Under the pieces are notes generated by a model. That model was not told the origin of the DNA, searched no databases, and saw only the letters and a list, made by a program, of their open reading frames with translations. Made by a program: the position numbers and the translations under genes. Shown one piece after another: positions 1-7,980 of a stretch of DNA of 32,904 nucleotides. Source of the DNA: Corallococcus carmarthensis (GTDB lineage Bacteria; Myxococcota; Myxococcia; Myxococcales; Myxococcaceae); NCBI RefSeq assembly GCF_003611695.1, contig NZ_RAWE01000099.1, forward strand, positions 1 to 32,904. The letters run 5' to 3'. Within the stretch, counting starts at the first letter, position 1. Each line of letters begins with the position of its first letter.

Positions 1-887
1 AACGTGTCCGCCGCCGCGTGCACTCCCACGGCGACCAGCGCGAGCAGGCCCAGCGCGAACGCCCCCTGCACCCGCTGCACGGTGAAGCCGCGCACCTGCA
101 ACGCGCCCGCCGAAGCCGCCACGAGCCCGACGCTCCACTCCGTCCCCAGCGCCTTCACGTCGCTCACGGACACGTCCACCGCGGACAGGCCCTCGCCCTC
201 CTCCCGAGCCACCAGCACCCGGGCACCGGTCGCGTTCCCACCTGACACCTTCGACACCGTGACCCCGGACAGGTCGGCGCGAGAGAAGCCCGCCAGCTCC
301 ATGCCCACGCCCGCTCCCACGCCCGAGACGTCCCGCACCGTCACGTCCGCCCACTGAGAGCGTTGACAGACCGCACGCACGCCGAAGGCCTCGCCCACCG
401 AGGCCTCCACGGCTCCCACGGACAGGCCCGTGACCCGAGCCTCCGTCGCCAGGAGCCGGAGCCCCGTCGCCTCTTCACCCCTCGCCACCGCGACCGTGAG
501 CGAATCGATGACCACCATGCCATCCGGCGTCTCCACGCTCAGCGCCGCGCAGTCGCCCGACGCGGTGGCGCGCACCGTGACGTCCGACACCTCCACTCGC
601 GCCCCCAGGAGGATCAACCCAGCGTCCACCGCCACCACCGTCACGCCCGACACGCCGGTGACAAGTCCCGTGACTTCGAGCGAACCGCCATCGAGCCGCA
701 GCGTCACACCCGGACCGCCCGTGAGCCGCAGCGCGTGCACGGGCGTGCCGATGACGGAGTCCGTGGAGAGCACGCCCTCGCCCACGGGCAGCACCCACTC
801 CACCTCGCCCGGCGGCGTGGTCTGCAACGCGGCCTGTGCCTCCGCGAGCGAAGCCTCCAGCGGCAAGGTCAGGACACGCACGCTCAC
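1..887 (-). CDS. Beta-helix-like repeat protein of the injection cluster (3' part outside window)
   Basis: I translated this frame by hand from GTG at 887; it stays open for 295 codons to the window edge. The GTG overlaps the stop of the gp25 gene as GTGA, so the two are translationally coupled. The product has no signal peptide in its first residues and is built of short strand-turn units: DVTV, DLSGVTV, DVSV and similar Val/Ala/Gly-rich rungs recur, with Gly-Val-Gly turns (for example around 300-350 and 120-180). That rhythm is typical of right-handed parallel beta-helix proteins. Near the visible end lies a more hydrophobic Ala/Leu/Val run (about 1-60). Position directly after gp25, where baseplate and fibre genes sit in such clusters, suggests a baseplate accessory, fibre or spike-like part. 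That role is inferred from fold pattern and place; no family was recognised. Confidence 0.72.
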   Translation of the reverse strand, partial: MSVRVLTLPLEASLAEAQAALQTTPPGEVEWVLPVGEGVLSTDSVIGTPVHALRLTGGPGVTLRLDGGSLEVTGLVTGVSGVTVVAVDAGLILLGARVEVSDVTVRATASGDCAALSVETPDGMVVIDSLTVAVARGEEATGLRLLATEARVTGLSVGAVEASVGEAFGVRAVCQRSQWADVTVRDVSGVGAGVGMELAGFSRADLSGVTVSKVSGGNATGARVLVAREEGEGLSAVDVSVSDVKALGTEWSVGLVAASAGALQVRGFTVQRVQGAFALGLLALVAVGVHAAADT

Positions 888-1258
888 GGCGGCGCCTCCA
901 GGTCGCGGCGGAACAGCTCCGCGTTCTCCTCGCCCGTCGCCAGCAGCGTGTAGAGGATGTCCACGTAGAGCGTCGCGTCCTCGGCGCTCACCTTCACCGC
1001 GTCCAGGCGCACCTGGTCGCGCATGAACTCCTGCACGTTGAGGCGGATGATGTACTCAGCGGCCGCGGCGGCCTCCGGGCTCGCGGCTCCGAACACCATC
1101 CGCTGCACACCGCACCCGAAGCGCGGCCGGTTCACGCGCTCGCCGGGCAGCGTGAAGAGCAGCTGCTCCAGCTGCTGCCGGATGACCTGCGAGGGCCCCA
1201 CCGTGCGAGGCGTTCCCAGGTCTCCCAACTGGAAGGGGAAGTGCAGGCCGCGCCCCAT
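884..1258 (-). CDS. gp25/GPW-family baseplate wedge protein
   Basis: The 124-aa product has the compact size and pattern of the T4 gp25 / P2 gpW lysozyme-like family: an N-terminal FPF segment, a central VIRQQLEQLLFTLPGER helix, the family hallmark NRPRFGCG loop near residues 42-50, and a C-terminal two-strand segment. Family members sit in the baseplate wedge and help trigger sheath assembly. The ATG start at 1258 overlaps the hub gene stop as TGATG, and its own stop overlaps the next gene as GTGA. The cluster's gp25 is distinct from the TssE-type gp25 relative encoded at 19745-20131, so each injection system has its own wedge protein. The family call is strong; wedge role is from family knowledge. 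Confidence 0.9.
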   Translation of the reverse strand: MGRGLHFPFQLGDLGTPRTVGPSQVIRQQLEQLLFTLPGERVNRPRFGCGVQRMVFGAASPEAAAAAEYIIRLNVQEFMRDQVRLDAVKVSAEDATLYVDILYTLLATGEENAELFRRDLEAPP

Positions 1259-2445
1259 CACGCCACCCCGTTGAGCGCGTCGCGCGCGAGGTCCACGTCC
1301 ACCTCGTAGCGGGCCAGCGCCTCCGCCCACACCCAGCGGTGCCGCGCGCCCCGCACGTACCAGGTGCCATCCATCAACTTGCCCGCGCCCACGAGCCCCA
1401 CCGGACGCCGGGCGCGGAGGATGCGCTCGTACCGCAGCCCCTGCACCGTGCCGTTCGCCTCCGCCAGCCAGTCCGCCTCGCGGTAGTCCGACCACGCCAG
1501 GTTCTCCACCTCCGGCACGTCGTGCGGCACGTCCACGTACTGCAAGCCCACCGCCTTCGTCTGGGGCCGCTTGGGCAGCACCGCCGCCATGCGCGCCTTG
1601 AGGATGTCCGCGCGGCCCGTCGTCCCCATGCGGGGAAAGCGCGGCGCCGTCACCGTGGAGGAGCGGATCCGCCGCGTGCGCTCGTCGATGTGCTCGCCAT
1701 GCAGCTCCGTGGGCCGGTGGCTCTCCCAACGCGCCTTGAGCTCGATGACCGACGGCGTGGAGCGCGGAATGAGCGACAGGTCCGGCTGCTTCGGGCCGTC
1801 CGGACGCGGCAGGTGGAAGTGGCCCACGCACTCCGGCGCGGCGTTGGCGCCCGCGGCCACCGGCCCCTGCTTGCGCTCCACGAAGGCCTCGTAGCCGTTG
1901 CGCCGCGCGAGCCACCGGATGAGCGACGCATCCGTGCCGCGCTGGAGCACCACCGCCCGCGCCGGGTCGCGCACCGGCGCCGTGTCCTGCACGTCCACCG
2001 CGAAGCCATATTCGCCGTACAGCTGCCGCACGATGCCCGCGTCGGACAGCCCGCTGAACGACCGCGTTCGCTCCTCCAGGTGCATCAGGCACGACGCGTC
2101 CAGCCCGTACACCTCCAGCGACGAGTCCGGCACCCGCGACGGGCCGAAGTACGGCTCCACCGCGGTGATGTAGCCGTCGAACACCACGTCCTGCACGTCC
2201 GGCGCCTCGCTGTCCGGAGCGCCCAGTCCGAAGCTGATGGTGACGCGCTTGAGCAGCGCGAAGCGCCCGTCCGCCAGCGCGTCCCAGTCCCCCGAGTCCG
2301 TGGGCGCCATGTCCAGGGACAGGTGGAAGGACGACGCGTCGTCGGTGCGCTCGTCCACCTCCAGGCGCGACACCCGGCTCCGGGCGTCCGTCACGGGCTG
2401 CCCGTCAATCCAGAGCTGGAGGAACGCCGCGCGTTGCTCCGCCAT
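1258..2445 (-). CDS. Phage late-control D / gp27-type baseplate hub protein
   Basis: A 395-aa protein resembling the P2 gpD / T4 gp27 hub fold that joins the tail tube to the spike. Supporting features are the N-terminal domain opening with a strand pair and RVSRLEVDERTDDASSF, a DGYITAVEP strand, the GLDASCLMHLEERTRSFSGLSDAGIVRQ helix region near residues 120-150, and a second barrel ending WYVRGARHRW, which matches the gpD-type C-terminus. I see no OB-fold or beta-helix after it, so unlike Afp8 or VgrG this is a hub without a fused spike. It sits between the LysM gene (TGATG overlap at its start) and gp25 (TGATG at its end). A separate gpV-like spike gene would be expected beyond the left edge. 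Confidence 0.85.
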   Translation of the reverse strand: MAEQRAAFLQLWIDGQPVTDARSRVSRLEVDERTDDASSFHLSLDMAPTDSGDWDALADGRFALLKRVTISFGLGAPDSEAPDVQDVVFDGYITAVEPYFGPSRVPDSSLEVYGLDASCLMHLEERTRSFSGLSDAGIVRQLYGEYGFAVDVQDTAPVRDPARAVVLQRGTDASLIRWLARRNGYEAFVERKQGPVAAGANAAPECVGHFHLPRPDGPKQPDLSLIPRSTPSVIELKARWESHRPTELHGEHIDERTRRIRSSTVTAPRFPRMGTTGRADILKARMAAVLPKRPQTKAVGLQYVDVPHDVPEVENLAWSDYREADWLAEANGTVQGLRYERILRARRPVGLVGAGKLMDGTWYVRGARHRWVWAEALARYEVDVDLARDALNGVA

Positions 2446-2723
2446 CAGGGCTTCTCCGGAATGAGCAGCACCGTGCCCGGCTCCAGAAGCGCCTCGGGCT
2501 CGAACGTGGGGTTGGCGTCCACGATGCGCCACGCCTGGAACGGGTCGCTGAAGTAGCGCTGCGCGAGCAGATCCAGCCGGTCCCCCGCCACCACCTTGTG
2601 CAAGAGGGACGTGGGCACGCACGGCGCCACGCGAGGCACATACAGCGACACCGTGGCGCCCTCCGGGCCCAGCGGCACCGCGTACGTCGGCAGGTCCTTG
2701 TGTCGCGAGGAAGGGTCGCTCAT
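2445..2723 (-). CDS. Small LysM-type tail protein (gpX / Afp7 C-terminal-like)
   Basis: The 92-aa product carries a single LysM-like module at about residues 38-90: LLHKVVAGDRLDLLAQRYFSD, then a PFQAWRIVDANPTF helix and a closing PGTVLLIPEKP strand. Phage tail protein X and the C-terminal part of Afp7-type proteins have the same module, used in baseplate hubs rather than for binding cell wall. The ATG at 2723 is 7 bases after the stop of the CIS-tube domain gene, and the stop overlaps the hub start. In many injection clusters this module is fused to the preceding CIS-tube domain; here it is a separate gene. Family call is firm, its structural position is inferred. Confidence 0.85.
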   Translation of the reverse strand: MSDPSSRHKDLPTYAVPLGPEGATVSLYVPRVAPCVPTSLLHKVVAGDRLDLLAQRYFSDPFQAWRIVDANPTFEPEALLEPGTVLLIPEKP

Positions 2724-2730
2724 GGCCGCT

Positions 2731-3459
2731 TCAGCTCGCTCCGTTGAGCTTCACCTGGGGCGCCAGGGCCTGCGCGATGAGGGTGCTCGCATCCGCGCCC
2801 TTCACCGCCGCCAGGTCCTCCATCCGCAAGCGCTGGTCGCGCAGGTTGGCGAACGCCTGCGCCACCTTGTTGTTCGCCGCGTTCTCCCCCACCTCCAGGA
2901 TGCGCATGCGCAGGTCCACCTCCGCGCGCAGCGGGTACAGCGCCGGGTCGAACCGCTGCTCCACGATGGTCATCCCGGTGATGACCACCGGGAACGTGCG
3001 CGGCCCCAGCATCAGGAGCAGCTCCGTGGGGTTGAGCGACACCAGCTTCGTGGCGGGCTTCTTCTCCTCCTCGCCCGTCTGGTCCTTGCCCAGCGCCATG
3101 CCTTCCAGGATGGCCAGCTCCGGCAGCACGCCCTGGGTGCCCTCCCCCTTCGTGTCGCGCAAGAGCGCCTCCGTCACGTCGAAGACGAGCTTGAGGGCAA
3201 TGGTCTCGCTCTTGGCGTGCAGGCCTCCGCCGCGCTGGCCGTCGGTGAGGACCTTGGTCTGCTCGGGCGTCTTGCCGGGCTTCGTCTCCCACTGGCCCGC
3301 GCGCGTGCGCGTCACCGTCTCCGGGTTGTACTGGAAGCGCAGCGCGCGCACGGACGGCTCGGCCGTCTTGTCGTCGGCCGTCTGCGGGAGCGTCACCAGC
3401 ATGCCCTTCTGGAGCTGCTGGTCGAACGCGATGAGCGTCGGGTCCAGGTTGCGCGTCAT
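2731..3459 (-). CDS. Contractile injection system tube/hub adaptor (Afp7-type N-terminal domain)
   Basis: The 242-aa product matches the CIS_tube domain found at the N-terminus of Afp7/Pvc7-type proteins, which link the inner tube to the hub. Diagnostic pieces are VRALRFQYNPETVTRTR near residues 37-53, an LKLVFDVTE strand, a FPVVITGMTIVEQRFDPALYPLRAEVDLRMRI segment near residues 155-190, and a helical C-terminal tail. The start ATG at 3459 overlaps the preceding stop as ATGA. The LysM domain that usually follows in the same polypeptide is encoded by the next gene. The frame upstream of this ATG stays open but lies over the 70-aa gene and is not used. Confidence 0.87.
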   Translation of the reverse strand: MTRNLDPTLIAFDQQLQKGMLVTLPQTADDKTAEPSVRALRFQYNPETVTRTRAGQWETKPGKTPEQTKVLTDGQRGGGLHAKSETIALKLVFDVTEALLRDTKGEGTQGVLPELAILEGMALGKDQTGEEEKKPATKLVSLNPTELLLMLGPRTFPVVITGMTIVEQRFDPALYPLRAEVDLRMRILEVGENAANNKVAQAFANLRDQRLRMEDLAAVKGADASTLIAQALAPQVKLNGAS

Positions 3460-3668
3460 CCATTGCCCCGGGCGCCGGGCGACTCGCGCTGGGCGAGGCT
3501 CCGGGCGATGGCTTCGTTGTTCTTGTCCATCAGCGTCACCACCGTCTGGGTGAACAGCTTGATGAACTCCTTGGGGTTCTCCGGCACGCTGCGCAGCATC
3601 CACGCGAGCTCACGCTCCAGCTCGCGGCGGGTGAGTCCAACCTGTCCTTGCACCGGGGGTGGGGCCAT
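3456..3668 (-). CDS. Small 70-aa helical protein of the injection cluster
   Basis: A short gene with a good ribosome binding site (AAGGAGG, 9 bases before ATG at 3668) and a stop that overlaps the next gene as ATGA. The product is mostly predicted helix: LTRRELERELAWMLRS, then ENPKEFIKLFTQTVVTLMDKNN, then a charged tail. Small proteins of similar size occur between the gp51-like chaperone and the Afp7-type gene in related clusters, and this one is in the same slot. I do not recognise its family with confidence and no function can be assigned beyond a likely assembly or baseplate role inferred from position. Confidence 0.75.
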   Translation of the reverse strand: MAPPPVQGQVGLTRRELERELAWMLRSVPENPKEFIKLFTQTVVTLMDKNNEAIARSLAQRESPGARGNG

Positions 3669-3686
3669 GGCGTGCGTCCTCCTTCG

Positions 3687-4562
3687 TCAGCTCCAGCCAT
3701 CCACCAGCGGACGGCCTTCCAGCTCGTTGCGAAGCAGCTCCAGGTAGCGCCACCGCCGCGCCCGCGGCAGGGCCAGGATGTCCGCCTCCGACCAGTGGTA
3801 GTGGAAGGCCAGGACGTGCACCTCCGTCTCCAGCCGCGCCGCTCCACCGCGCAGCTCGCGCGCCAGCAGCGCGAACGGATCCAGCTCCAGCTCCAACCAC
3901 GCGGAGCACTTCGGACAGCGCGCCAGGAGCCCCAGGTCCGGAGCGGACGAGCCCTCCGCCAGCGTCAGCGCCACCGCGTGCCGCGAGCGCGTGGGCAGCG
4001 CCAGCCACGCGGAAGGCGACAGCGCCTGCCCGTCCACCACCACCAACCGGGACCACAGCAGCGCGGCCCGCTCCGCCCGGGTGCCCTGCGCTTCCGCGAG
4101 CAGCGCGTCGTCCTCGCCCGTCGGCTCGCGCACCTCCGCCCGCCCCTCCGGCAGCGCCACGCTGAGCACCTCCGGCGCATCCACGGGCCGCTCCGGCGAC
4201 AGCGCGGAGAGCCGCACGTCCACGTCCGCCATCGCCTCGCACCGGGGCACGGGACACCGCGCCACCAGCGTCATCCGGTCCCCGTACATCCGGGCCCGCA
4301 GGTGCAGCGCCAGGTGGTGCCGGTCTCCACGCGTGAGGCAGGCCGCCAGCTCCGCGTCCACGCGCGGGTAGTCCCCCAGCCGTCCCAGGCACGCCGCGAG
4401 CAACGTGCTCAACGCGCGCGGGCCGGGACGCTCGCCGGCCTGGGCCAGCGCCCACTCCTCGCGGCCGGTGAGCGGGCGCAGCTCGCCCTGGCGGTGACAG
4501 CGGCCGTCCTCGTCGAAGAGGCCGTGCGGCAGCAGCACCGGCGTGGAGGGTTCGAGGAGCAC
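3687..4562 (-). CDS. T4 gp26/gp51-type baseplate hub assembly chaperone
   Basis: The 291-aa product begins with the pattern LLPHGLFDEDGRCHRQGELRP followed by LTGREEWALA (about residues 10-40), which is characteristic of the T4 baseplate hub chaperone family found in phage-like injection clusters. It contains two Cys pairs, CPVPRC (near residues 102-107) and CPKC (near 216-219), which could together bind zinc. The C-terminus is helical and includes an ALPRARRWRYLELL segment. Start is GTG at 4562, one base after the tube stop; the 70-aa gene follows after 18 bases. It would help assemble the hub without being part of the finished particle. The zinc idea is inference. Confidence 0.8.
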   Translation of the reverse strand: MLLEPSTPVLLPHGLFDEDGRCHRQGELRPLTGREEWALAQAGERPGPRALSTLLAACLGRLGDYPRVDAELAACLTRGDRHHLALHLRARMYGDRMTLVARCPVPRCEAMADVDVRLSALSPERPVDAPEVLSVALPEGRAEVREPTGEDDALLAEAQGTRAERAALLWSRLVVVDGQALSPSAWLALPTRSRHAVALTLAEGSSAPDLGLLARCPKCSAWLELELDPFALLARELRGGAARLETEVHVLAFHYHWSEADILALPRARRWRYLELLRNELEGRPLVDGWS

Positions 4563-4563
4563 G

Positions 4564-5055
4564 TCAGACCACCGGCTCCAGCGTGAAGCCCTCGTGTTGG
4601 ATCTCCAGGGTCTCGATGAGGATCTCGTTCGCCTCCGCGGCGAGCTCCGACATCGCGGTGAACTTCGAGACCCACGCGTTGCGCAGCACGAACTTCTTCA
4701 CCGCGCGGTTGAAGTCCAGGTCGTAGACGAGGATCTCCACCGTGCGGCGGTAGTCCGGTTCGGCGGAGCGGAAGCCGGGCGTGGCCTCGTGGCGGATGAG
4801 CTGCGTGGCCCAGTCCCGGAACGTCGTGTCCTGGGTGAGGCCCGCCTCCAGCGTGAAGGGCTCGTAGTGCACGCGGCCCGGGGACAGCTCGTCCACGGAG
4901 GACGGGCTGTTGCCGGAGCGGAACTTCACCACCTCCACGGTGCCGGTGAGGCCGGAAATCTTCCGGCACGCGGCCACCTCGATGTTGTTGAAGAGCACGC
5001 GGAAGTTGAAGTTGCGGTACGGGTCGCGCTTCGTGGATTCGACGAATCGGGGCAT
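4564..5055 (-). CDS. gp19-type tail tube protein 2
   Basis: A 163-aa protein of the T4 gp19-like family, the ring-forming inner tube through which cargo passes. Family features include the opening RDPYRNFNFRVLFNN, the AACRKISGLTG strand-turn, a VHYEPFTLEAGL hairpin loop, RRTVEILVYD, and the closing NAWVSKF...LEIQHEGF pattern. The length is normal for the family. The start ATG at 5055 has GAGGAG about 8 bases upstream. It shares NAWVSKF and LxHEG motifs with the neighbouring 187-aa tube protein, so they are paralogues. In related systems one such protein forms the bulk of the tube and others form the first rings at the baseplate; which does which here cannot be read from sequence. Confidence 0.92.
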   Translation of the reverse strand: MPRFVESTKRDPYRNFNFRVLFNNIEVAACRKISGLTGTVEVVKFRSGNSPSSVDELSPGRVHYEPFTLEAGLTQDTTFRDWATQLIRHEATPGFRSAEPDYRRTVEILVYDLDFNRAVKKFVLRNAWVSKFTAMSELAAEANEILIETLEIQHEGFTLEPVV

Positions 5056-5079
5056 GGCGTTACTCCTCGAATGGGGACG

Positions 5080-5643
5080 TCAGGGCGTCGGGATGGTGGC
5101 CGAGGGCTTGGACAGGACAGGCCGGGGCACCGGCTCCCAGCCCTCGTGGGTGAGCTCCAGCGACAGCAGCGCCACCTCCCCCGCCATGGCGTCCAGCTTG
5201 GGCAGGGCGTGGAACTTGCTCACCCACGCGTTGTGCACGTGGAAGCTGCGGATGCGCGCCTCCATGCCTCCGGGCGTGGGCACGTCCGTGGGGTGCGCGT
5301 AGGCGTCCCACAGGTCGATGAAGAGGTCGCGCTTCACCGGCTCGCCGGGCGCCTTGCCGGTGCGCGCGAACTCCAGCACCGCGCGCGCCCAGCGCTCCAA
5401 CGTGTCGTCCAACGCCAGCCCCTGCTCCAGCAAGAGCGGCTCCCAGTTCACCTTGTGGGGCTGCGCGTAGCGGTGCAGGTTGTTGCCGCCCTCCCAGGTC
5501 TCATAGGCGCCGACGCTGACGGTCAGGCCGGACACGGTGCGCACGCCCGCCACGTACTCGCCGGCCGCGGACGTGCTCATCCGGAGCCGGAACTGGAAGG
5601 TCCGCAGCGGGTTGCGGGCGTTGGCGGGGACGGGCGTGGGCAT
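5080..5643 (-). CDS. gp19-type tail tube protein 1
   Basis: A 187-aa tube paralogue. It opens NPLRTFQFRLRM, has VRTVSGLTVSVGAYETWEGG, a LLLEQGL loop, and ends VHNAWVSKFHAL...LSLELTHEGWEPV, matching the gp19-type fold. It is longer than its neighbour because of an extra loop (about residues 100-125, with an aromatic WDAYAHP stretch) and a proline-rich tail. The ATG at 5643 overlaps the sheath stop as TGATG, so sheath and tube are translationally coupled, which would help match their amounts. Twenty-four bases separate it from tube protein 2. Confidence 0.92.
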   Translation of the reverse strand: MPTPVPANARNPLRTFQFRLRMSTSAAGEYVAGVRTVSGLTVSVGAYETWEGGNNLHRYAQPHKVNWEPLLLEQGLALDDTLERWARAVLEFARTGKAPGEPVKRDLFIDLWDAYAHPTDVPTPGGMEARIRSFHVHNAWVSKFHALPKLDAMAGEVALLSLELTHEGWEPVPRPVLSKPSATIPTP

Positions 5644-7964
5644 CAGGCCGCCAGCAGGCTCTTCTGGCTGATTTCGATGACCACGAACTCCGCGGGCTTC
5701 AGCGGCGCGAAGGCCACCTGCGCGGTGACGATGCCCGCGTCCACGTTCTCCTGCGGGTTGGTGCTCCGGTCGCAGACGACGCTGAAGGCCTCCTCGGGCG
5801 TGCTGCCCTGGAAGGCGCCCTGCCGGAACAGCCCCAGCATGAAGGACTCGATGGAGACGCGGATGCGGCCCCACAGCTCCTCGTCGTTGGGTTCGAACAC
5901 CGCCCACATCAGGCCGCGCCGCAGGGACTCCTTGAGGAAGAGCGCCGTGCGGCGCACCGGGATGTAACGCCACTCCGGATCCGGCGACAGCGTGCGCGAG
6001 CCCCACGACACCAGCCCCACGCCGGGGAACTGGCGCAGGCAGTTGAGGCTCACCGGGTTGAGCAGGTCCTGCTCCTTGTCGATGACCGGGTACTGGAGGC
6101 CCAGCGCGTCGGAGAGGGATGCCTCGATGCCGGCGGGCGCCTTCCACACGCCGCGCGTGGTGTCCGTGCGGGCGAAGAGGCCCGCCACGTGGCCGGACGG
6201 AGGCACCAGCCGCGTGGGGTTGCGGCCCACACCCACGGGGTCCGCCACGCGGATCCACGGGTAGAACATGGCCGAGTTCTTCGAGCGCGAAGGCAACCCC
6301 TCCACGAACTGCTTGGCGTCATCCGGAACGACGGCGAAGTCCTTGTCCACGCCGCCGGGGCCGTCCGCGAGGAAGAAGCAGTCCCCCCGGTTGTCGCAGT
6401 ACGCGATGCCCGCGGCGATGAACGACACCTCGTTCTTGCCCGGCAGCGCCACGATGTTGACCTCCTCGGTGTCCAGCGCGTGCAGGCCCGTGCGCGACGC
6501 CGCGTCCCCCGCGAAGTCGGACGTGTCCAGGAGGCCGGTGCCGTCGTCGCCCCCCAGCAGCCGCACGTTCGTCACCACCGCCGGACGCACGGCGGGGTTC
6601 GCGGGCGAGTCATCGGAGTAGCCCCGGGAGCGCGGCGCGAAACCCAGCTGCCGGAGCATGGTGGGCACCGTGGGCTGGAGCGTTTCGCTGATGGCCAGCT
6701 GGAGCCCGTCGAAGGTCTCCGAGCCCAGGCCCGCCGTGCCGGCGGCGGCGGTGCCGGTGAAGCCGGTGGCGGAGAGCGACAGCGTGGACGTGCCCGCCGC
6801 CGTGGCCAGGCCCGTGATGACGGTGTTGCCCTGCGAGTCCGTCACCACCGACGCGACCTTGCCCGCGAGCGCCACCGCCAGCGAGTGGTTCAGCTCCGCG
6901 GGCGTCACCGCGCCAGCGTTCGCCGCGAGGATGGGGATGGGCACCACCGTGGTCGCGCCCGGCGGGCCCACGGTGACCTTCGCGTCCTCCGGATCCAGGT
7001 CGTACGTCGCCCCCGTGGGCTTGGGGATGGTGAGCGTGGGCCCGGTGGCCACCTTCAGCGAAATCTCCGGCGAGTCCGCGCCGCTGATGACGAACGTGTT
7101 GGTGAGCCCCGCGGCGGTGACGGCCTGGGTGAGGAAGGCCTTGAGTTGGGTGGCGTCCAGCTGCGTGCGGCCGTTGGCGAACGTGGCGGCCGGCACCGCG
7201 GCCACCACCAGGGCCTGGGTGATGAGCACGTCCAGCGTCGTGCGGGGCAGGTCCGGCTGGGCCTCGTCCCAGGTGGAGAGCTGGAGCTTGCCGCCGTCAT
7301 AGAGGCTGTACTTCGTGCCGGACAGCACCGCGGCCTTGAGCTTCGGCGGCACGCCGGGGACGAGCACCGAGCCGGGCGGCTGCGCGGCCAGCCGCACCTG
7401 GAACTCATCGCGCACGCGGATGTAGCGGGAGATGTCGTTGATGCGGTCGCCGGCGTAGTCCTCGCTGGACGGATCCATGCGCACGTCCTCGAACGTCTCC
7501 AGGCGGCGCGTGGCCCCCGCCTCCGTCCAGGTGACCTCCACGCGGAACGCCTCGCCGGGGAAGTTGATGGAGTCGCCCAACTGGACGCGGAGGGAGTCGG
7601 ACCACGCCCCCGCGCCGCGTGCCAGGAGCGTGAGGGCGTTGAGGCCGCCGCCCGCGCGCGAGGCCACGGGCGCGGACTCGCCAGCCAGCGCATCGGAGGG
7701 CAGCACGCGCACGACGTAGGCGCGCCGTCCGCCGGAATCGAAGAAGGCCTCCACCGCCTGCGCGACCAGGCCCGCCTCGCCGGGCTCGTGGCCTCCGAAG
7801 GCGCGCTCGTACTCGGCGAAGCCGGTGACGAACCAGGCCAGGCCCGGGATGCCGCGCGCCGTGCGGCCGACGAACGCCGCCGTGGACGTGCCCACCCCTT
7901 CGATGGGGCGCGCACCGGCACTGATCTCTTCGACATAGACGCCCGGATGCAATCGCTCAGCCAC
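5643..7964 (-). CDS. Contractile tail sheath protein
   Basis: A sheath protein of about 773 aa that polymerises round the tube and contracts. The N-terminus MAERLHPGVYVEE with GVGTSTAAFVG is the classic sheath opening, and the C-terminal domain (roughly the last 150 residues: SPDPEWRYIPVRRTALFL, EPNDEELWGRIR, FRQGAFQGSTPEEAFSVVCD, PLKPAEFVVIEI) is the conserved sheath C-domain. It is long for a sheath; a central Ala/Thr/Val-rich insert (about residues 230-420) probably forms surface domains. Two starts are possible: ATG at 7970 abuts AGGAGG with no spacer, while GTG at 7964 lies 6 bases after it and gives the more typical N-terminus, so GTG was chosen. Seventeen bases follow the preceding stop. 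Confidence 0.95.
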   Translation of the reverse strand: MAERLHPGVYVEEISAGARPIEGVGTSTAAFVGRTARGIPGLAWFVTGFAEYERAFGGHEPGEAGLVAQAVEAFFDSGGRRAYVVRVLPSDALAGESAPVASRAGGGLNALTLLARGAGAWSDSLRVQLGDSINFPGEAFRVEVTWTEAGATRRLETFEDVRMDPSSEDYAGDRINDISRYIRVRDEFQVRLAAQPPGSVLVPGVPPKLKAAVLSGTKYSLYDGGKLQLSTWDEAQPDLPRTTLDVLITQALVVAAVPAATFANGRTQLDATQLKAFLTQAVTAAGLTNTFVISGADSPEISLKVATGPTLTIPKPTGATYDLDPEDAKVTVGPPGATTVVPIPILAANAGAVTPAELNHSLAVALAGKVASVVTDSQGNTVITGLATAAGTSTLSLSATGFTGTAAAGTAGLGSETFDGLQLAISETLQPTVPTMLRQLGFAPRSRGYSDDSPANPAVRPAVVTNVRLLGGDDGTGLLDTSDFAGDAASRTGLHALDTEEVNIVALPGKNEVSFIAAGIAYCDNRGDCFFLADGPGGVDKDFAVVPDDAKQFVEGLPSRSKNSAMFYPWIRVADPVGVGRNPTRLVPPSGHVAGLFARTDTTRGVWKAPAGIEASLSDALGLQYPVIDKEQDLLNPVSLNCLRQFPGVGLVSWGSRTLSPDPEWRYIPVRRTALFLKESLRRGLMWAVFEPNDEELWGRIRVSIESFMLGLFRQGAFQGSTPEEAFSVVCDRSTNPQENVDAGIVTAQVAFAPLKPAEFVVIEISQKSLLAA

Positions 7965-7980
7965 GTTCATCCTCCTGGTT

